Shown: positions 15,986 to 23,532 of the stretch, piece after piece
Position numbering within the stretch: position 1 is the first letter of the stretch
How the letters are laid out: every line of letters begins with the position of its first letter
Assembly (NCBI RefSeq): GCF_029626035.1
Contig: NZ_JARUBE010000003.1
Location: forward strand, 6,510,001-6,574,000
Direction of reading: 5' to 3'
Length of the DNA stretch: 64,000 nt
DNA from: Micromonospora sp. WMMD980
GTDB lineage: Bacteria; Actinomycetota; Actinomycetes; Mycobacteriales; Micromonosporaceae
The notes under the pieces: model-generated
Databases searched by the model: none
Seen by the model: the letters and a program-made list of their open reading frames with translations, nothing else
Told to the model about the DNA's origin: nothing
Translations under genes and position numbers: made by a program

Positions 15986-16043
15986 GTGTTAAGCGGGGCC
16001 CCCTGCTCTACCGTAGGCGTTAAGCGGGGGCCCCTCCTTACAA
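15986..16043. repeat. GGGGCCCC double-palindrome repeat, copy B
   Basis: Found between the convergent oxidoreductase and lipoprotein-hydrolase genes, it overlaps the last bases of the latter. On the minus strand it reads GTAAGGAGGGGCCCCCGC, then TTAACGCCTACGGTAGAG, then a second GGGGGCCCC core. The central TTAACGCCTACGGTAG is shared with copy C. Confidence 0.85.
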
Positions 16044-17003
16044 CCGGTCGTCGAGGGTGGCCAGGCCGCCACGAGCTGCGTCAGCGGGGAGTCGCTTCTT
16101 CGCGGCGGGGTCGCCGTAGAGCGTCCAGCGGAGGAACTCGACAGTGGTGTCGGCGACCACCCGCAACGCCTTCCCGTCGCCGAGCAACGCCCGGCCGTGG
16201 TCGCCCTTCGGCAGGCTGAGCATCGCCTTCGGCCACGGCACCGCGTCGAAGACGGCCTTGCCGGCGGCGTAGGACACCACCTCGTCCGCCTCGCCGTGCA
16301 CGAACATCTGCGGCGCGGCGGCACCGGCGAACGCGGTGCCCACGCCGAGCGCCGTGCCGGCGAACACGATCCCGGCGTCCAGCCGCTCGTCCCGCCCGGT
16401 GGTGAACAGCCCGATGGTGGTCACCCCGCCGGCGCTGTGCCCGGTCGCGGCCACCCGCTCCGGATCCAGCCGGCCGCGCAGCGGGTCACCCGCCGTCTTC
16501 CCGAGCGCGAGCACTTTGGTCAACACGTACGACACGTCGGCCGGCTGGTTGAGCACGTCCAGCGGGTTGCCGTCGCCACCCCGGCCGGTGTGCGGGAAGC
16601 GCGGCGCGGCGACCACGAACCCGGCCGCCGCCCAACGCGTCAGCAGCACCTGGTAGTCCTCCGGCCGGGCACCCAGGCCGTGACTGAACAGCACCACCGG
16701 AAACCGCCCGGTGGCCGCCCGGGCGGACCGCTCGGCCGGGCCGCCGGCCGCCCCCGTCGCCGGGTACCAGAGCGTCACCGGCAACGGCCGGTCGCCGTCG
16801 CGGTTCAGCTTCACCTGGCGTACCCCGACCGCGAAGCTCGTGGTGGGCGCCGTGCCGGCGGCCACCCGGGGCGCGGGCGAGGTGGCCCGCGGTGGGCTGT
16901 CGGGAGCGGGCCGCCCGGCCGGGGCAGCCGGCGGCCCGGAGCAGCCGGCCAGACCGACGCCGAGCAGCGCGACGGCAACGAGGGCAACGGGACGACGGCG
17001 CAT
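16038..17003 (-). CDS. Secreted lipoprotein alpha/beta hydrolase
   Basis: The 321-residue protein has a lipoprotein signal peptide with lipobox LAGC (Cys near residue 21). A Pro/Ala-rich linker and an alpha/beta hydrolase of the dienelactone/PET-hydrolase-like group follow. The oxyanion region is FPVVLFSHGLG and the nucleophile elbow is ATGHSAGGVTTIGLF. The acid and His lie in HGEADEVV and PKGDHGRALLG. It is an extracytoplasmic esterase of unknown substrate. It is paralogous to the product at 17735-18790, sharing VEFLRWTLYGD and RLPADA near the C-terminus. Confidence 0.85.
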   Translation of the reverse strand: MRRRPVALVAVALLGVGLAGCSGPPAAPAGRPAPDSPPRATSPAPRVAAGTAPTTSFAVGVRQVKLNRDGDRPLPVTLWYPATGAAGGPAERSARAATGRFPVVLFSHGLGARPEDYQVLLTRWAAAGFVVAAPRFPHTGRGGDGNPLDVLNQPADVSYVLTKVLALGKTAGDPLRGRLDPERVAATGHSAGGVTTIGLFTTGRDERLDAGIVFAGTALGVGTAFAGAAAPQMFVHGEADEVVSYAAGKAVFDAVPWPKAMLSLPKGDHGRALLGDGKALRVVADTTVEFLRWTLYGDPAAKKRLPADAARGGLATLDDRL

Positions 17004-17027
17004 GAACCCGATTGTGCCTCGCGACCT

Positions 17028-17083
17028 GAAGGAGGGGCCCCTTCTTGACGCCTACGGTAGAGGCGGGGCCCCCGCTCAACATC
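17028..17083. repeat. GGGGCCCC double-palindrome repeat, copy C
   Basis: AAGGAGGGGCCCCTTCTT, then GACGCCTACGGTAGAG, then GCGGGGCCCCCGC. It lies between the nucleotidyltransferase stop (17105) and the lipoprotein-hydrolase start (17003). This copy shows the family structure most clearly: two GC palindromes around a conserved 16-base spacer. Confidence 0.85.
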
Positions 17084-17104
17084 TCGCGGGGGCGGTACGG
17101 CGGG

Positions 17105-17638
17105 TCAGGCCGGGGGACGGTCGCCGGCCGACGCCCGGAGGCGGGCCAGGTCGGCGGCGTCCTTGGCGCGGCGGGGACGCTCCGGCATCCAGACCGGGAA
17201 CATCTCCTTGAACTCGATCTGCGCGGTGACACTGATCACCGGCGCCGCCAGCGAGCCGAGCCGGCCGGGCCGGGCGGCCAGCATCCCGTCCGGCAGGGCG
17301 GTGCCGGCCCACGGCCCGGCGCCGACGACGACCCGGCCGGCCGGGTCCCGGTCCAGGTAGGCGAAGCTCAGTTCCACGTCGCCGCGGAGCAGGTCGAGTT
17401 GCTTGGTGGCCGGCATCCGGGGGTCGGGGCACCAGCCCCGCGCACCGAGCAGGGCCGCCAGCCGGTCGGCGTCGTGCCGCCAGCAGTACCAGTCGACGTC
17501 GACGTGCGGGCGGCTCACCGCGCCGAGGTGGAAGTCCATCGCCCAGCCGCCCCGCAGCCAGACCTCGATCCCGGCCGCGCCCGCCAGGTCGACCACCTCA
17601 CGGATCGCGTCCAGTTGCCGCCCGGTCAACTCGTCCAC
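17105..17638 (-). CDS. ANT(2'')-like nucleotidyltransferase
   Basis: The 177-residue protein carries the nucleotidyltransferase signature LRGGWAMDFHLG followed by SRPHVDVDWYCW, whose Asp residues bind metal. This places it with the ANT(2'')/LinB-like group (aminoglycoside- or lincosamide-adenylyltransferase domain). Many environmental actinobacterial members have no proven antibiotic substrate, so resistance should not be assumed. The start GTG 17638 has no strong ribosome-binding site. Repeat copies C and D flank the gene, and paralogous hydrolases lie on both sides. Confidence 0.78.
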   Translation of the reverse strand: MDELTGRQLDAIREVVDLAGAAGIEVWLRGGWAMDFHLGAVSRPHVDVDWYCWRHDADRLAALLGARGWCPDPRMPATKQLDLLRGDVELSFAYLDRDPAGRVVVGAGPWAGTALPDGMLAARPGRLGSLAAPVISVTAQIEFKEMFPVWMPERPRRAKDAADLARLRASAGDRPPA

Positions 17639-17663
17639 TGCGGCAACGCTACCGCCCGACGCG

Positions 17664-17720
17664 GTGAAGGAGGGGGCCTCTGTTAACGCTTGCGGTAGCG
17701 GCAGCGCACCCTCTTGACAG
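17664..17720. repeat. GGGGCCCC double-palindrome repeat, copy D (degenerate)
   Basis: GTGAAGGAGGGGGCCTCTGT, then TAACGCTTGCGGTAGCGGCA, then a decayed second palindrome. It lies between the hydrolase stop at 17735 and the nucleotidyltransferase start at 17638. The conserved spacer identifies it as the same family as copies B and C. Confidence 0.7.
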
Positions 17721-17734
17721 CCGGCGACCGGGTG

Positions 17735-18790
17735 TCAGGCGGGGAAGGCGCGGGTGGCGAATGTGGTGACGCCGGGCGTGGTGGCGTCGGCGGGGAGGCG
17801 GCGCAGGGCCGCCCGGTCGCCGTAGAGCGTCCAGCGGAGAAAGTCGGTGGTGGTGGCGAGCACCTCCGGGAACCCCGGCCGACCGGGACCCAGATACTCG
17901 CCGTGGCCCTGGCCACGCAGGCTGAGGAACGCGGCCGGCCCGAGACATCGGGCGTACGCGGCCCGGGCGATCGACTGCGGGACGATCTTGTCGGCGGTGC
18001 CGTGCACGAACAGTACCGGCGCGAGCGGCCGGACCGGGCCGATGACCGGCCGGCCACCGGCGATGACGATGGCCGCCCGCAACGGGACCGGTGGCGCGGA
18101 CGCGAACATGCCGAGGGTGGTGTGGCCGCCCGCCGAGTGTCCGGCGACGGTGAGCCGGTCCGTCGCCAGGTGCGCGCCGAGCGGGTCACCGAGGCGGGTG
18201 CCCAGGCGGACGAGGTGGCGGACCAGCCGCCAGGCGTCGCCGGGCTGGTTGCGTACGTCGTCCCGGCTGAAGTTCCGGGCCCGCCGGTTGGTACGCGGAT
18301 AGGTGGGCGCGACGACCACCAGTCCGGCGGACGCCCAGCGGCTGGTCAGCGGTGCGTGCAGTGCGGGCAGGCTGCGCAGCCCGTGGCTGTAGACGACGAC
18401 CGGGAACCGTCCGGTGGCCACCGGCGCCCCGGCCCACACCCTCGGCCCGGTCGGCGTACCGACGCTCGACGCGACGGCCGGTCGACCCGGCCCGGCCCGG
18501 TCGGGTGAGGACGGTGCGGGTGCCGCGTCGGTGGCGGGACCGGGCGCCGTGCGGGTGGGGACGCCCGTGGGCGGGTCGGGGGCGGTCGGTCGGTCCACCG
18601 GGTACCAGACGGTGACCGGCAGGGGCCGTGGGCCGTCGGGGTCGACGGTGAACTGGCGCATGCCCACCGCGTACGGGCGCTCGGGCGCGGGTCGGACGGT
18701 GGCCGGGACCGGGTCGGAGGTGGCGACGGCCGGCCCGCAGCCGGCCAGCAGCGCCGTCGTCAGCGCGGCCACCAGTCGCTCCCCCCTCAC
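17735..18790 (-). CDS. Secreted lipoprotein alpha/beta hydrolase (paralogue)
   Basis: This 351-residue paralogue of the 16038-17003 product has lipobox LLAGC and the nucleophile VAGHSAGGHTTLGMF. Compared with its paralogue it carries about 45 extra Pro/Ala/Thr-rich residues between the first beta strand and the SHGL motif (around residues 75-120), probably a surface loop. The C-terminus again has FLRWTLYGD and RRLPADA. The start is uncertain. GTG 18790 gives a positively charged signal-peptide n-region; GTG 18775 has the better ribosome-binding site but would lack charge. The frame opens up to 18973, antisense to the upstream region. Confidence 0.82.
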   Translation of the reverse strand: MRGERLVAALTTALLAGCGPAVATSDPVPATVRPAPERPYAVGMRQFTVDPDGPRPLPVTVWYPVDRPTAPDPPTGVPTRTAPGPATDAAPAPSSPDRAGPGRPAVASSVGTPTGPRVWAGAPVATGRFPVVVYSHGLRSLPALHAPLTSRWASAGLVVVAPTYPRTNRRARNFSRDDVRNQPGDAWRLVRHLVRLGTRLGDPLGAHLATDRLTVAGHSAGGHTTLGMFASAPPVPLRAAIVIAGGRPVIGPVRPLAPVLFVHGTADKIVPQSIARAAYARCLGPAAFLSLRGQGHGEYLGPGRPGFPEVLATTTDFLRWTLYGDRAALRRLPADATTPGVTTFATRAFPA

Positions 18791-18971
18791 CCCCGCACGG
18801 TAGGCGGCCGAGTGGGTCGCCCGTGCCCGCCGTCCGGGCCGGCTGCTTTCGCCGGCCGGCCGGGCGGAGCCTCCGCCGACCGGCCGGGTTCCCCGGAACA
18901 GGTCGCCCGGTTCCGTGGGCGCCGGCCCGGCGGGACACTCCGGTCCCGCCGGTTTCGCTAGGGTCACGCGC

Positions 18972-19148
18972 ATGACTGAGAACTACACCGATCCGAGCGG
19001 CAACACGGCGCAGTTCCGCGCCTTCGTCGACACACCCGAGCCGGCCTCGGCGGCGGCGTCCGCCCCGTCCCGGCTGCCGCTGATCGCCGGCGTCGGCGTG
19101 GCCGTCGTGGTCGTCGTCGCCCTGGTCGCCTGGCTCGCGCTGGGCTGA
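18972..19148 (+). CDS. Small single-pass membrane protein
   Basis: A 58-residue product starting MTENYTDPSGNTAQFRAFVD, with one hydrophobic helix at the C-terminus (around residues 34-56, Val-rich) and a short cytosolic or exposed N-terminus. No family function is recognised. TAGGGT at 18959-18964 stands seven bases before the ATG, a position expected for a leaderless -10 element, and there is no ribosome-binding site. It is divergent from the second lipoprotein hydrolase. Confidence 0.65.
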   Translation: MTENYTDPSGNTAQFRAFVDTPEPASAAASAPSRLPLIAGVGVAVVVVVALVAWLALG

Positions 19149-19191
19149 GCCGGGCCGTGTTCAGGCGTGCCGCGCCGGGCCGGGCGGGAGG

Positions 19192-20301
19192 TCAGGCGAG
19201 CACCTCGCGGGTCTCGCGGGCGATCTCCCGCTCCTCGTCGGTGCCGACCACGAGCACGGTGACCTCAGCGCCGTCGGGTGAGACGACCCGGTCGCCCGTA
19301 CCGTCGTCGCGGGCCGGGTCGACGGCGATGCCGAGCCGGTCCAGCCCGGCCAGCGACGCGGCCCGGACCGCGGCGGCGTGCTCACCGACCCCGGCGGTGA
19401 AGGCGACCGCGTCGACCCGCCCGAGCAGCGCGTAGTACGCGCCCACGTAGCCGGTGATCCGGCGGCAGTAGACGTCGAACGCCAACGCCGCCGCCGGGTC
19501 GCCGGCGTCCCGGCGGGCCAGCACCTCCCGCATGTCGTTGACCCCGGTGAGCCCGAGCAGGCCGCTGCGGTGGTTGAGCAGGTCGTCGATCTCGTCGACG
19601 CCCATGCCGCCCTCGCGGCGCAGGTGGAAGATCACCGTCGGGTCGAGGTCGCCGCTGCGGGTGCCCATCACCAGCCCCTCCAGCGGGGACATGCCCATCG
19701 AGGTGGCGACGCTGCGGCCGCCCTGGACCGCGCACGCGCTCGCCCCGTTGCCCAGGTGCAACGTGATGGTGTTCAGCTCGGCGTACGGCCGGTCCAGCAG
19801 TTCGGCGGTCCGCCGCGACACGTACGCGTGCGAGGTGCCGTGGAAGCCGTACCGTCGCACGTCGTACCGCTCGGCGGTGGCCCGGTCGATGGCGTAGGTG
19901 GCGGCGGCCTCGGGCAGCGTGTGGTGGAACGCGGTGTCGAAGACCGCCACCTGCGGGGTGTCCGGCAACGCCTCCCGGGCCACCCGGATGCCGGCGAGGT
20001 TGGCCGGATTGTGCAGCGGGGCGAGCGGGACCAGCTCCTCGATCGCGGCGACCACCGCGTCGTCGATCAGCACCGGGGCGCTGAACCGCCGCCCGCCGTG
20101 CACCACCCGGTGCCCGACGCCGGCGAGCCCGGTGAGGTCGAGCCGGTCGATGATCTCCCGGACCGCGGTCTCGTGGCCGGCCGGCCCGCCGCCCGGCTCG
20201 CCGACCCGCTCCACGGTGCCCTTGTCGAGAATCTCGTCGCCGTCGTAGAGCCGGTACTTGACCGACGAGGACCCCGTGTTGAGGACCAGGATCCGGCTCA
20301 T
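19192..20301 (-). CDS. ackA: Acetate kinase
   Basis: The 369-residue enzyme interconverts acetyl phosphate + ADP and acetate + ATP. The N-terminal ILVLNTGSSSVKYRLYD, the GHRVVHGG motif, AVFDTAFHHTLP, the RYGFHGTSHAYVS motif and TLHLGNGASACAVQGGRSV are all present. It is slightly shorter than the usual length of about 400, without loss of a catalytic motif. ATG 20301 overlaps the pta stop (ATGA), so the two enzymes of the acetyl-CoA/acetate pathway are translated together, with pta first. Confidence 0.96.
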   Translation of the reverse strand: MSRILVLNTGSSSVKYRLYDGDEILDKGTVERVGEPGGGPAGHETAVREIIDRLDLTGLAGVGHRVVHGGRRFSAPVLIDDAVVAAIEELVPLAPLHNPANLAGIRVAREALPDTPQVAVFDTAFHHTLPEAAATYAIDRATAERYDVRRYGFHGTSHAYVSRRTAELLDRPYAELNTITLHLGNGASACAVQGGRSVATSMGMSPLEGLVMGTRSGDLDPTVIFHLRREGGMGVDEIDDLLNHRSGLLGLTGVNDMREVLARRDAGDPAAALAFDVYCRRITGYVGAYYALLGRVDAVAFTAGVGEHAAAVRAASLAGLDRLGIAVDPARDDGTGDRVVSPDGAEVTVLVVGTDEEREIARETREVLA

Positions 20302-22364
20302 TCCGACGCCTCCGCGGCGGCCTGGATGGCGGTGATCGCCACCGTGTTGACGATGTCGGGGACGGTGGCGCCCCGGGACAGGTCGTTGACCGGCCGGCGC
20401 AGGCCCTGCATGACCGGCCCGACCGCCACCGCCCCGGCCGAGCGCTGCACCGCCTTGTAGGTGTTGTTGCCGGTGTTCAGGTCCGGGAAGATGAACACGG
20501 TGGCCCGTCCGGCCACCGGGCTGTCCGGCAGCTTGGTGGCCGCGACCTGTGGGTCGATGGCCGCGTCGTACTGGATCGGGCCTTCGACCAGCAGCTCCGG
20601 CCGGCGTTTCCGGACCAGCTCGGTGGCCGCCGCGACCTTCTCCACGTCCGCGCCGGCGCCGGAGCTGCCGGTGGAGTAGGACAGCATGGCCACCCGGGGC
20701 TCGATACCGAACCGGGCGGCGGTGTCGGCCGACGAGATGGCGATGTCGGCGAGCTGCGCGGCGTCCGGGTCCGGGTTGACCGCGCAGTCGCCGTAGACCA
20801 GCACCCGGTCGGCGAGCAGCATGAAGAAGACGCTGGAGGCGACCGAGACGCCGGGCACGGTGCGGATGATCTCGAACGCCGGGCGGATGGTCGCGGCCGT
20901 GGTGTGGGTGGCCCCGGAGACCATCCCGTCGGCGCGACCGGCCTGCACCATCATGGTGCCGAAGTAGTTGGGTTGCGCCACCACGTCGTACGCCAGCTCC
21001 GGAGTCACGCCGCGGTGCGCGCGCAGCTTCGCGTACGCCTCGGCGAACTCGTCCCGCCACTCGCTGGTCGCCGGGTCGACCACCTGGGCGTCGCCGACGT
21101 CGACGCCCAGCTCCCGGGTCCGTCGGGCGATCTCGTCCGGCCGGCCGAGCAGGGTCAGCTCGGCGACGCCGCGGCGCAGCAGCACCTCCGCCGCGCGCAG
21201 GATCCGCTCCTCGCTGCCCTCGGGCAGCACCAGCCGGCGACGGTGTGCCCGGGCCCGGTCGATCAGATCGTTCTCGAACATCAGCGGGGTGACCCGCGCG
21301 GAGCGGGTGACCCGCAGCCGGCGGGCCAGGTCGTCGGTGTCCACGCACCGCTCGAACGCGCCCAGCGCGGCCTCCACCTTGCGCGGGTTGGCGGTGCTGG
21401 GGCGGCCCTCGATCCGGCTGGACGCCTCGACCGTGTCGTAGCTGTCGCTGGTCACCGAGAGCACGGCCAGCCCGGTGTTCATCCGCTCGACCAGCCGCAT
21501 GGCGCGCGGGTCGGGCTGCTCGCCGAGCGTGAGCACCAGCCCGGCGAGGGAGACCTGCCCGGCCACGTGCGCGGCGCCGGCGGCCACCAGCAGGTCGGCC
21601 CGGTCGCCCGGGGTGATCACCAGCGCGCCGTCGGTGAGGTGGTCCAGCAGGGTCGGCACGTGCGCGGCGCCGACCACGTAGTCGAGCACGTCGCGGTCGA
21701 GCGCCGCCGGGTCGCCGGCGAGCCGGGTGGCGCCGAGCGCCGCCGCCACCTCGGCCACCGTCGGCGCCGACACGGTCGGCACCTCCGGGATGGCGTACGC
21801 GGGGACCGGCAGCTCGGGCAGCGTGGTCGGCTCGGGCGCCCGGTTGGCGACCACCGCGACCACCGTCGCGCCCAGGTCGGCCAGATCGTGGTACGCGCCG
21901 CGCGCGGCCGCCGCTATCGCCTCGGGCGACTGGCCGAACCCGTCCACGACGGGCACCACGACGCTGCCGAACTCGGTGGCGAGGCGGGCGTTGAAGGCCA
22001 GTTCGCGGGGTCCGGCCCCGTCGCCGTCGGCGAAGTCGCTGCCCACCACCACGACCGCCGGGCAGCGCCGTTCCACGTCCCGGTAGCGGGCCACGATCCG
22101 CGAGATCAGCTCCTCCCGCCGGCCGTTCGCGACCAGCTCGGTGGCTTCGGCGTACGTCGCGCCGTGCAGCTCGTCGACCGGCAGTTCGACCCGGTAGCGC
22201 TCGGTGAGCAGGGCGAGGATCGGGTCGGTGCCGTCGCCGGCGACCAACGGCCGGAACGCGGCGATCCGCCCGACCTGCCGGGACAGCAGCTCGGCCAGCC
22301 CGAGCGCCAGTGTCGACTTCCCGCCGCCGGACCCCACGCTGGTCAGGTACACGCTGCGCGCCAC
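20298..22364 (-). CDS. pta: Phosphate acetyltransferase (long form)
   Basis: The 688-residue enzyme converts acetyl-CoA + Pi to acetyl phosphate. It has the long-form layout. An N-terminal P-loop domain carries VGSGGGKSTLALGLAE. A central DRTGG-like regulatory domain spans roughly residues 215-330. The C-terminal PTA_PTB catalytic domain runs from about 360 (ENDLIDRARAHRRRLVLPEG) to the end, with SYSTGSSGAG and FPDLNTGNNTYKAVQRSAG. GTG 22364 follows a GGGGG tract. It is followed directly by ackA. Confidence 0.95.
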   Translation of the reverse strand: MARSVYLTSVGSGGGKSTLALGLAELLSRQVGRIAAFRPLVAGDGTDPILALLTERYRVELPVDELHGATYAEATELVANGRREELISRIVARYRDVERRCPAVVVVGSDFADGDGAGPRELAFNARLATEFGSVVVPVVDGFGQSPEAIAAAARGAYHDLADLGATVVAVVANRAPEPTTLPELPVPAYAIPEVPTVSAPTVAEVAAALGATRLAGDPAALDRDVLDYVVGAAHVPTLLDHLTDGALVITPGDRADLLVAAGAAHVAGQVSLAGLVLTLGEQPDPRAMRLVERMNTGLAVLSVTSDSYDTVEASSRIEGRPSTANPRKVEAALGAFERCVDTDDLARRLRVTRSARVTPLMFENDLIDRARAHRRRLVLPEGSEERILRAAEVLLRRGVAELTLLGRPDEIARRTRELGVDVGDAQVVDPATSEWRDEFAEAYAKLRAHRGVTPELAYDVVAQPNYFGTMMVQAGRADGMVSGATHTTAATIRPAFEIIRTVPGVSVASSVFFMLLADRVLVYGDCAVNPDPDAAQLADIAISSADTAARFGIEPRVAMLSYSTGSSGAGADVEKVAAATELVRKRRPELLVEGPIQYDAAIDPQVAATKLPDSPVAGRATVFIFPDLNTGNNTYKAVQRSAGAVAVGPVMQGLRRPVNDLSRGATVPDIVNTVAITAIQAAAEASE

Positions 22365-22450
22365 GCCCCCACGCTACAAGATCGCCCGTACCCCCGCCCG
22401 GGTCCTTGTACCCCCCGCCCCGTGCCTCACCCTCCGCCCGGTCCCTGCGC

Positions 22451-22519
22451 CGATCTTGCGGTTACCGCCCCGACAATGGCCGCTGTTGGGACGTCTGGCG
22501 GGCCGCAACTGCAAGATCG
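22451..22519. repeat. Long imperfect palindrome with GATCTTGC/GCAAGATC ends
   Basis: The outer arms CGATCTTGCGGTT and AACTGCAAGATCG pair with one mismatch. Inside, CGCC/GGCG and CCCGACA/TGTTGGG also pair, giving a hairpin of about 69 bases in the pta upstream gap. A weaker TACAAG/CTTGTA pair (22375-22410), also next to an AAGATCGCC string, lies beside it. The pattern looks like a REP- or MITE-type palindromic repeat. Confidence 0.55.
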
Positions 22520-22532
22520 CGCGAGCAGGGGG

Positions 22533-23237
22533 TCAGGCGGGGGTGGGTGATCTGGTGGGGGGCTCGGTGCGGTTGAGGGTGTCGGGTGGGCCGGCGGCGC
22601 GGAGGAGGGCGTCGGACTTCGCCACCCAGGCCGCGCCGAAGGCGAACACGGCGAGCGTCTCGCACCACAGGACCGGCTTGAGCGTGTGCCGGACGTCCTC
22701 CGGGAGCAGCGTGCTGGCCAGCGCGAGCGTGATCGCCAGCACGATCAGGCCGCCGCAGGTGCGGTAGAAGAGCACCGCCGGGCGGCGCGGCGGCTCGCCG
22801 GCGGTGTCCGGCCGGACGAACAGCGCCAGGCAGAAGATCCCTAGCAAGGTGAAGAGGCCGGCGGCGGCGACCTGGTGCACCACGCCGACCGCGCGGTCGA
22901 GTCGGTCGACAGTGGCGGCCGGCGCGCCGGTGGTGGTGGGGAAGAGGGCCACCGTCACCGCCAGGACGCCGGCGACGGTGCCCAGGACGTCCTCCGGCCG
23001 GCGATAGCGGTAACCGATCAGGAAGACGCCGACGGCGCACATCGAGCCGACGAAGACGTCCCGCATCTCGGAGTGGTAGTAGCCGCTGAGCGAGTCCAGC
23101 AGGGTGAGTCGCCGGGTGGCGGCGAGGTGGCCGACCACCAGCACGACGGGCAGCGCGAGACCGACCGATCCGACACCGAGGCGCAGGTGGCGCACCGTCA
23201 CCGCGTCCTGCGGCGGTTTGTGGCTCCCGGGGTTCAT
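22533..23237 (-). CDS. Polytopic membrane protein (DUF998/Frag1-like)
   Basis: The 234-residue protein has six or seven hydrophobic helices. The first loop carries LLDSLSGYYHSEMRDVFVG, with an acidic/His patch typical of DUF998/Frag1-like integral membrane proteins. No catalytic residues can be assigned. ATG 23237 has GGGGT just upstream. It is a single-gene unit between pta and the DUF6104 gene, all on the minus strand. Function unknown. Confidence 0.72.
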   Translation of the reverse strand: MNPGSHKPPQDAVTVRHLRLGVGSVGLALPVVLVVGHLAATRRLTLLDSLSGYYHSEMRDVFVGSMCAVGVFLIGYRYRRPEDVLGTVAGVLAVTVALFPTTTGAPAATVDRLDRAVGVVHQVAAAGLFTLLGIFCLALFVRPDTAGEPPRRPAVLFYRTCGGLIVLAITLALASTLLPEDVRHTLKPVLWCETLAVFAFGAAWVAKSDALLRAAGPPDTLNRTEPPTRSPTPA

Positions 23238-23284
23238 ACCCCAATAGTGGACGTCACCCAGCGAAACTAGTCAGACGCGAACTG

Positions 23285-23464
23285 TCACTCATCGTCGGGG
23301 TCGTCGAGGCGGGCCAGCCAGGTGGCGAACCGCTCGACCGGGGTCTCGAAATCCGGGTTCAGGTCGACGAAGTCGCGCAGGCGCTCACCCAGCCACTCCA
23401 GGCTGACCTGCTCGTCGCCCCGGCGCTCGACGAGCTCCTCGATGCCACGGTCGGTGAAGTACAC
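23285..23464 (-). CDS. DUF6104 small protein downstream of kgd
   Basis: The 59-residue protein starts VYFTDRGIEELVERRGDEQ and ends in an acidic tail (LDDPDDE). I recognise it as the DUF6104 family, small proteins found directly downstream of kgd/sucA in streptomycetes and relatives. GTG 23464 has GAGAGGA six bases upstream. It follows kgd by 68 bases that contain a strong hairpin, so it may be expressed at a different level from kgd. A role linked to 2-oxoglutarate dehydrogenase is suggested by position only. Confidence 0.8.
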   Translation of the reverse strand: MYFTDRGIEELVERRGDEQVSLEWLGERLRDFVDLNPDFETPVERFATWLARLDDPDDE

Positions 23465-23483
23465 GGTCGTCCTCTCGTCGTAC

Positions 23484-23521
23484 GGCAGCGGCCCGCCCCG
23501 GTGCCGGGACGGGCCGCTGCC
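23484..23521 (-). terminator. Strong hairpin between kgd and DUF6104
   Basis: GGCAGCGGCCCG pairs perfectly with CGGGCCGCTGCC (12 bp). An inner CCCGG/CCGGG stem continues after one mismatch. It begins 12 bases after the kgd stop and ends just before the DUF6104 ribosome-binding site. It may be a partial terminator or an mRNA-stabilising 3' structure. Confidence 0.65.
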
Positions 23522-23532
23522 GGCAATCTCCG

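Noticed and set aside
17105..17638. ANT(2'')-like gene as an acquired antibiotic resistance determinant
   Set aside because: Composition is native, there is no mobile element or integron, and the family has many members without proven drug substrates.
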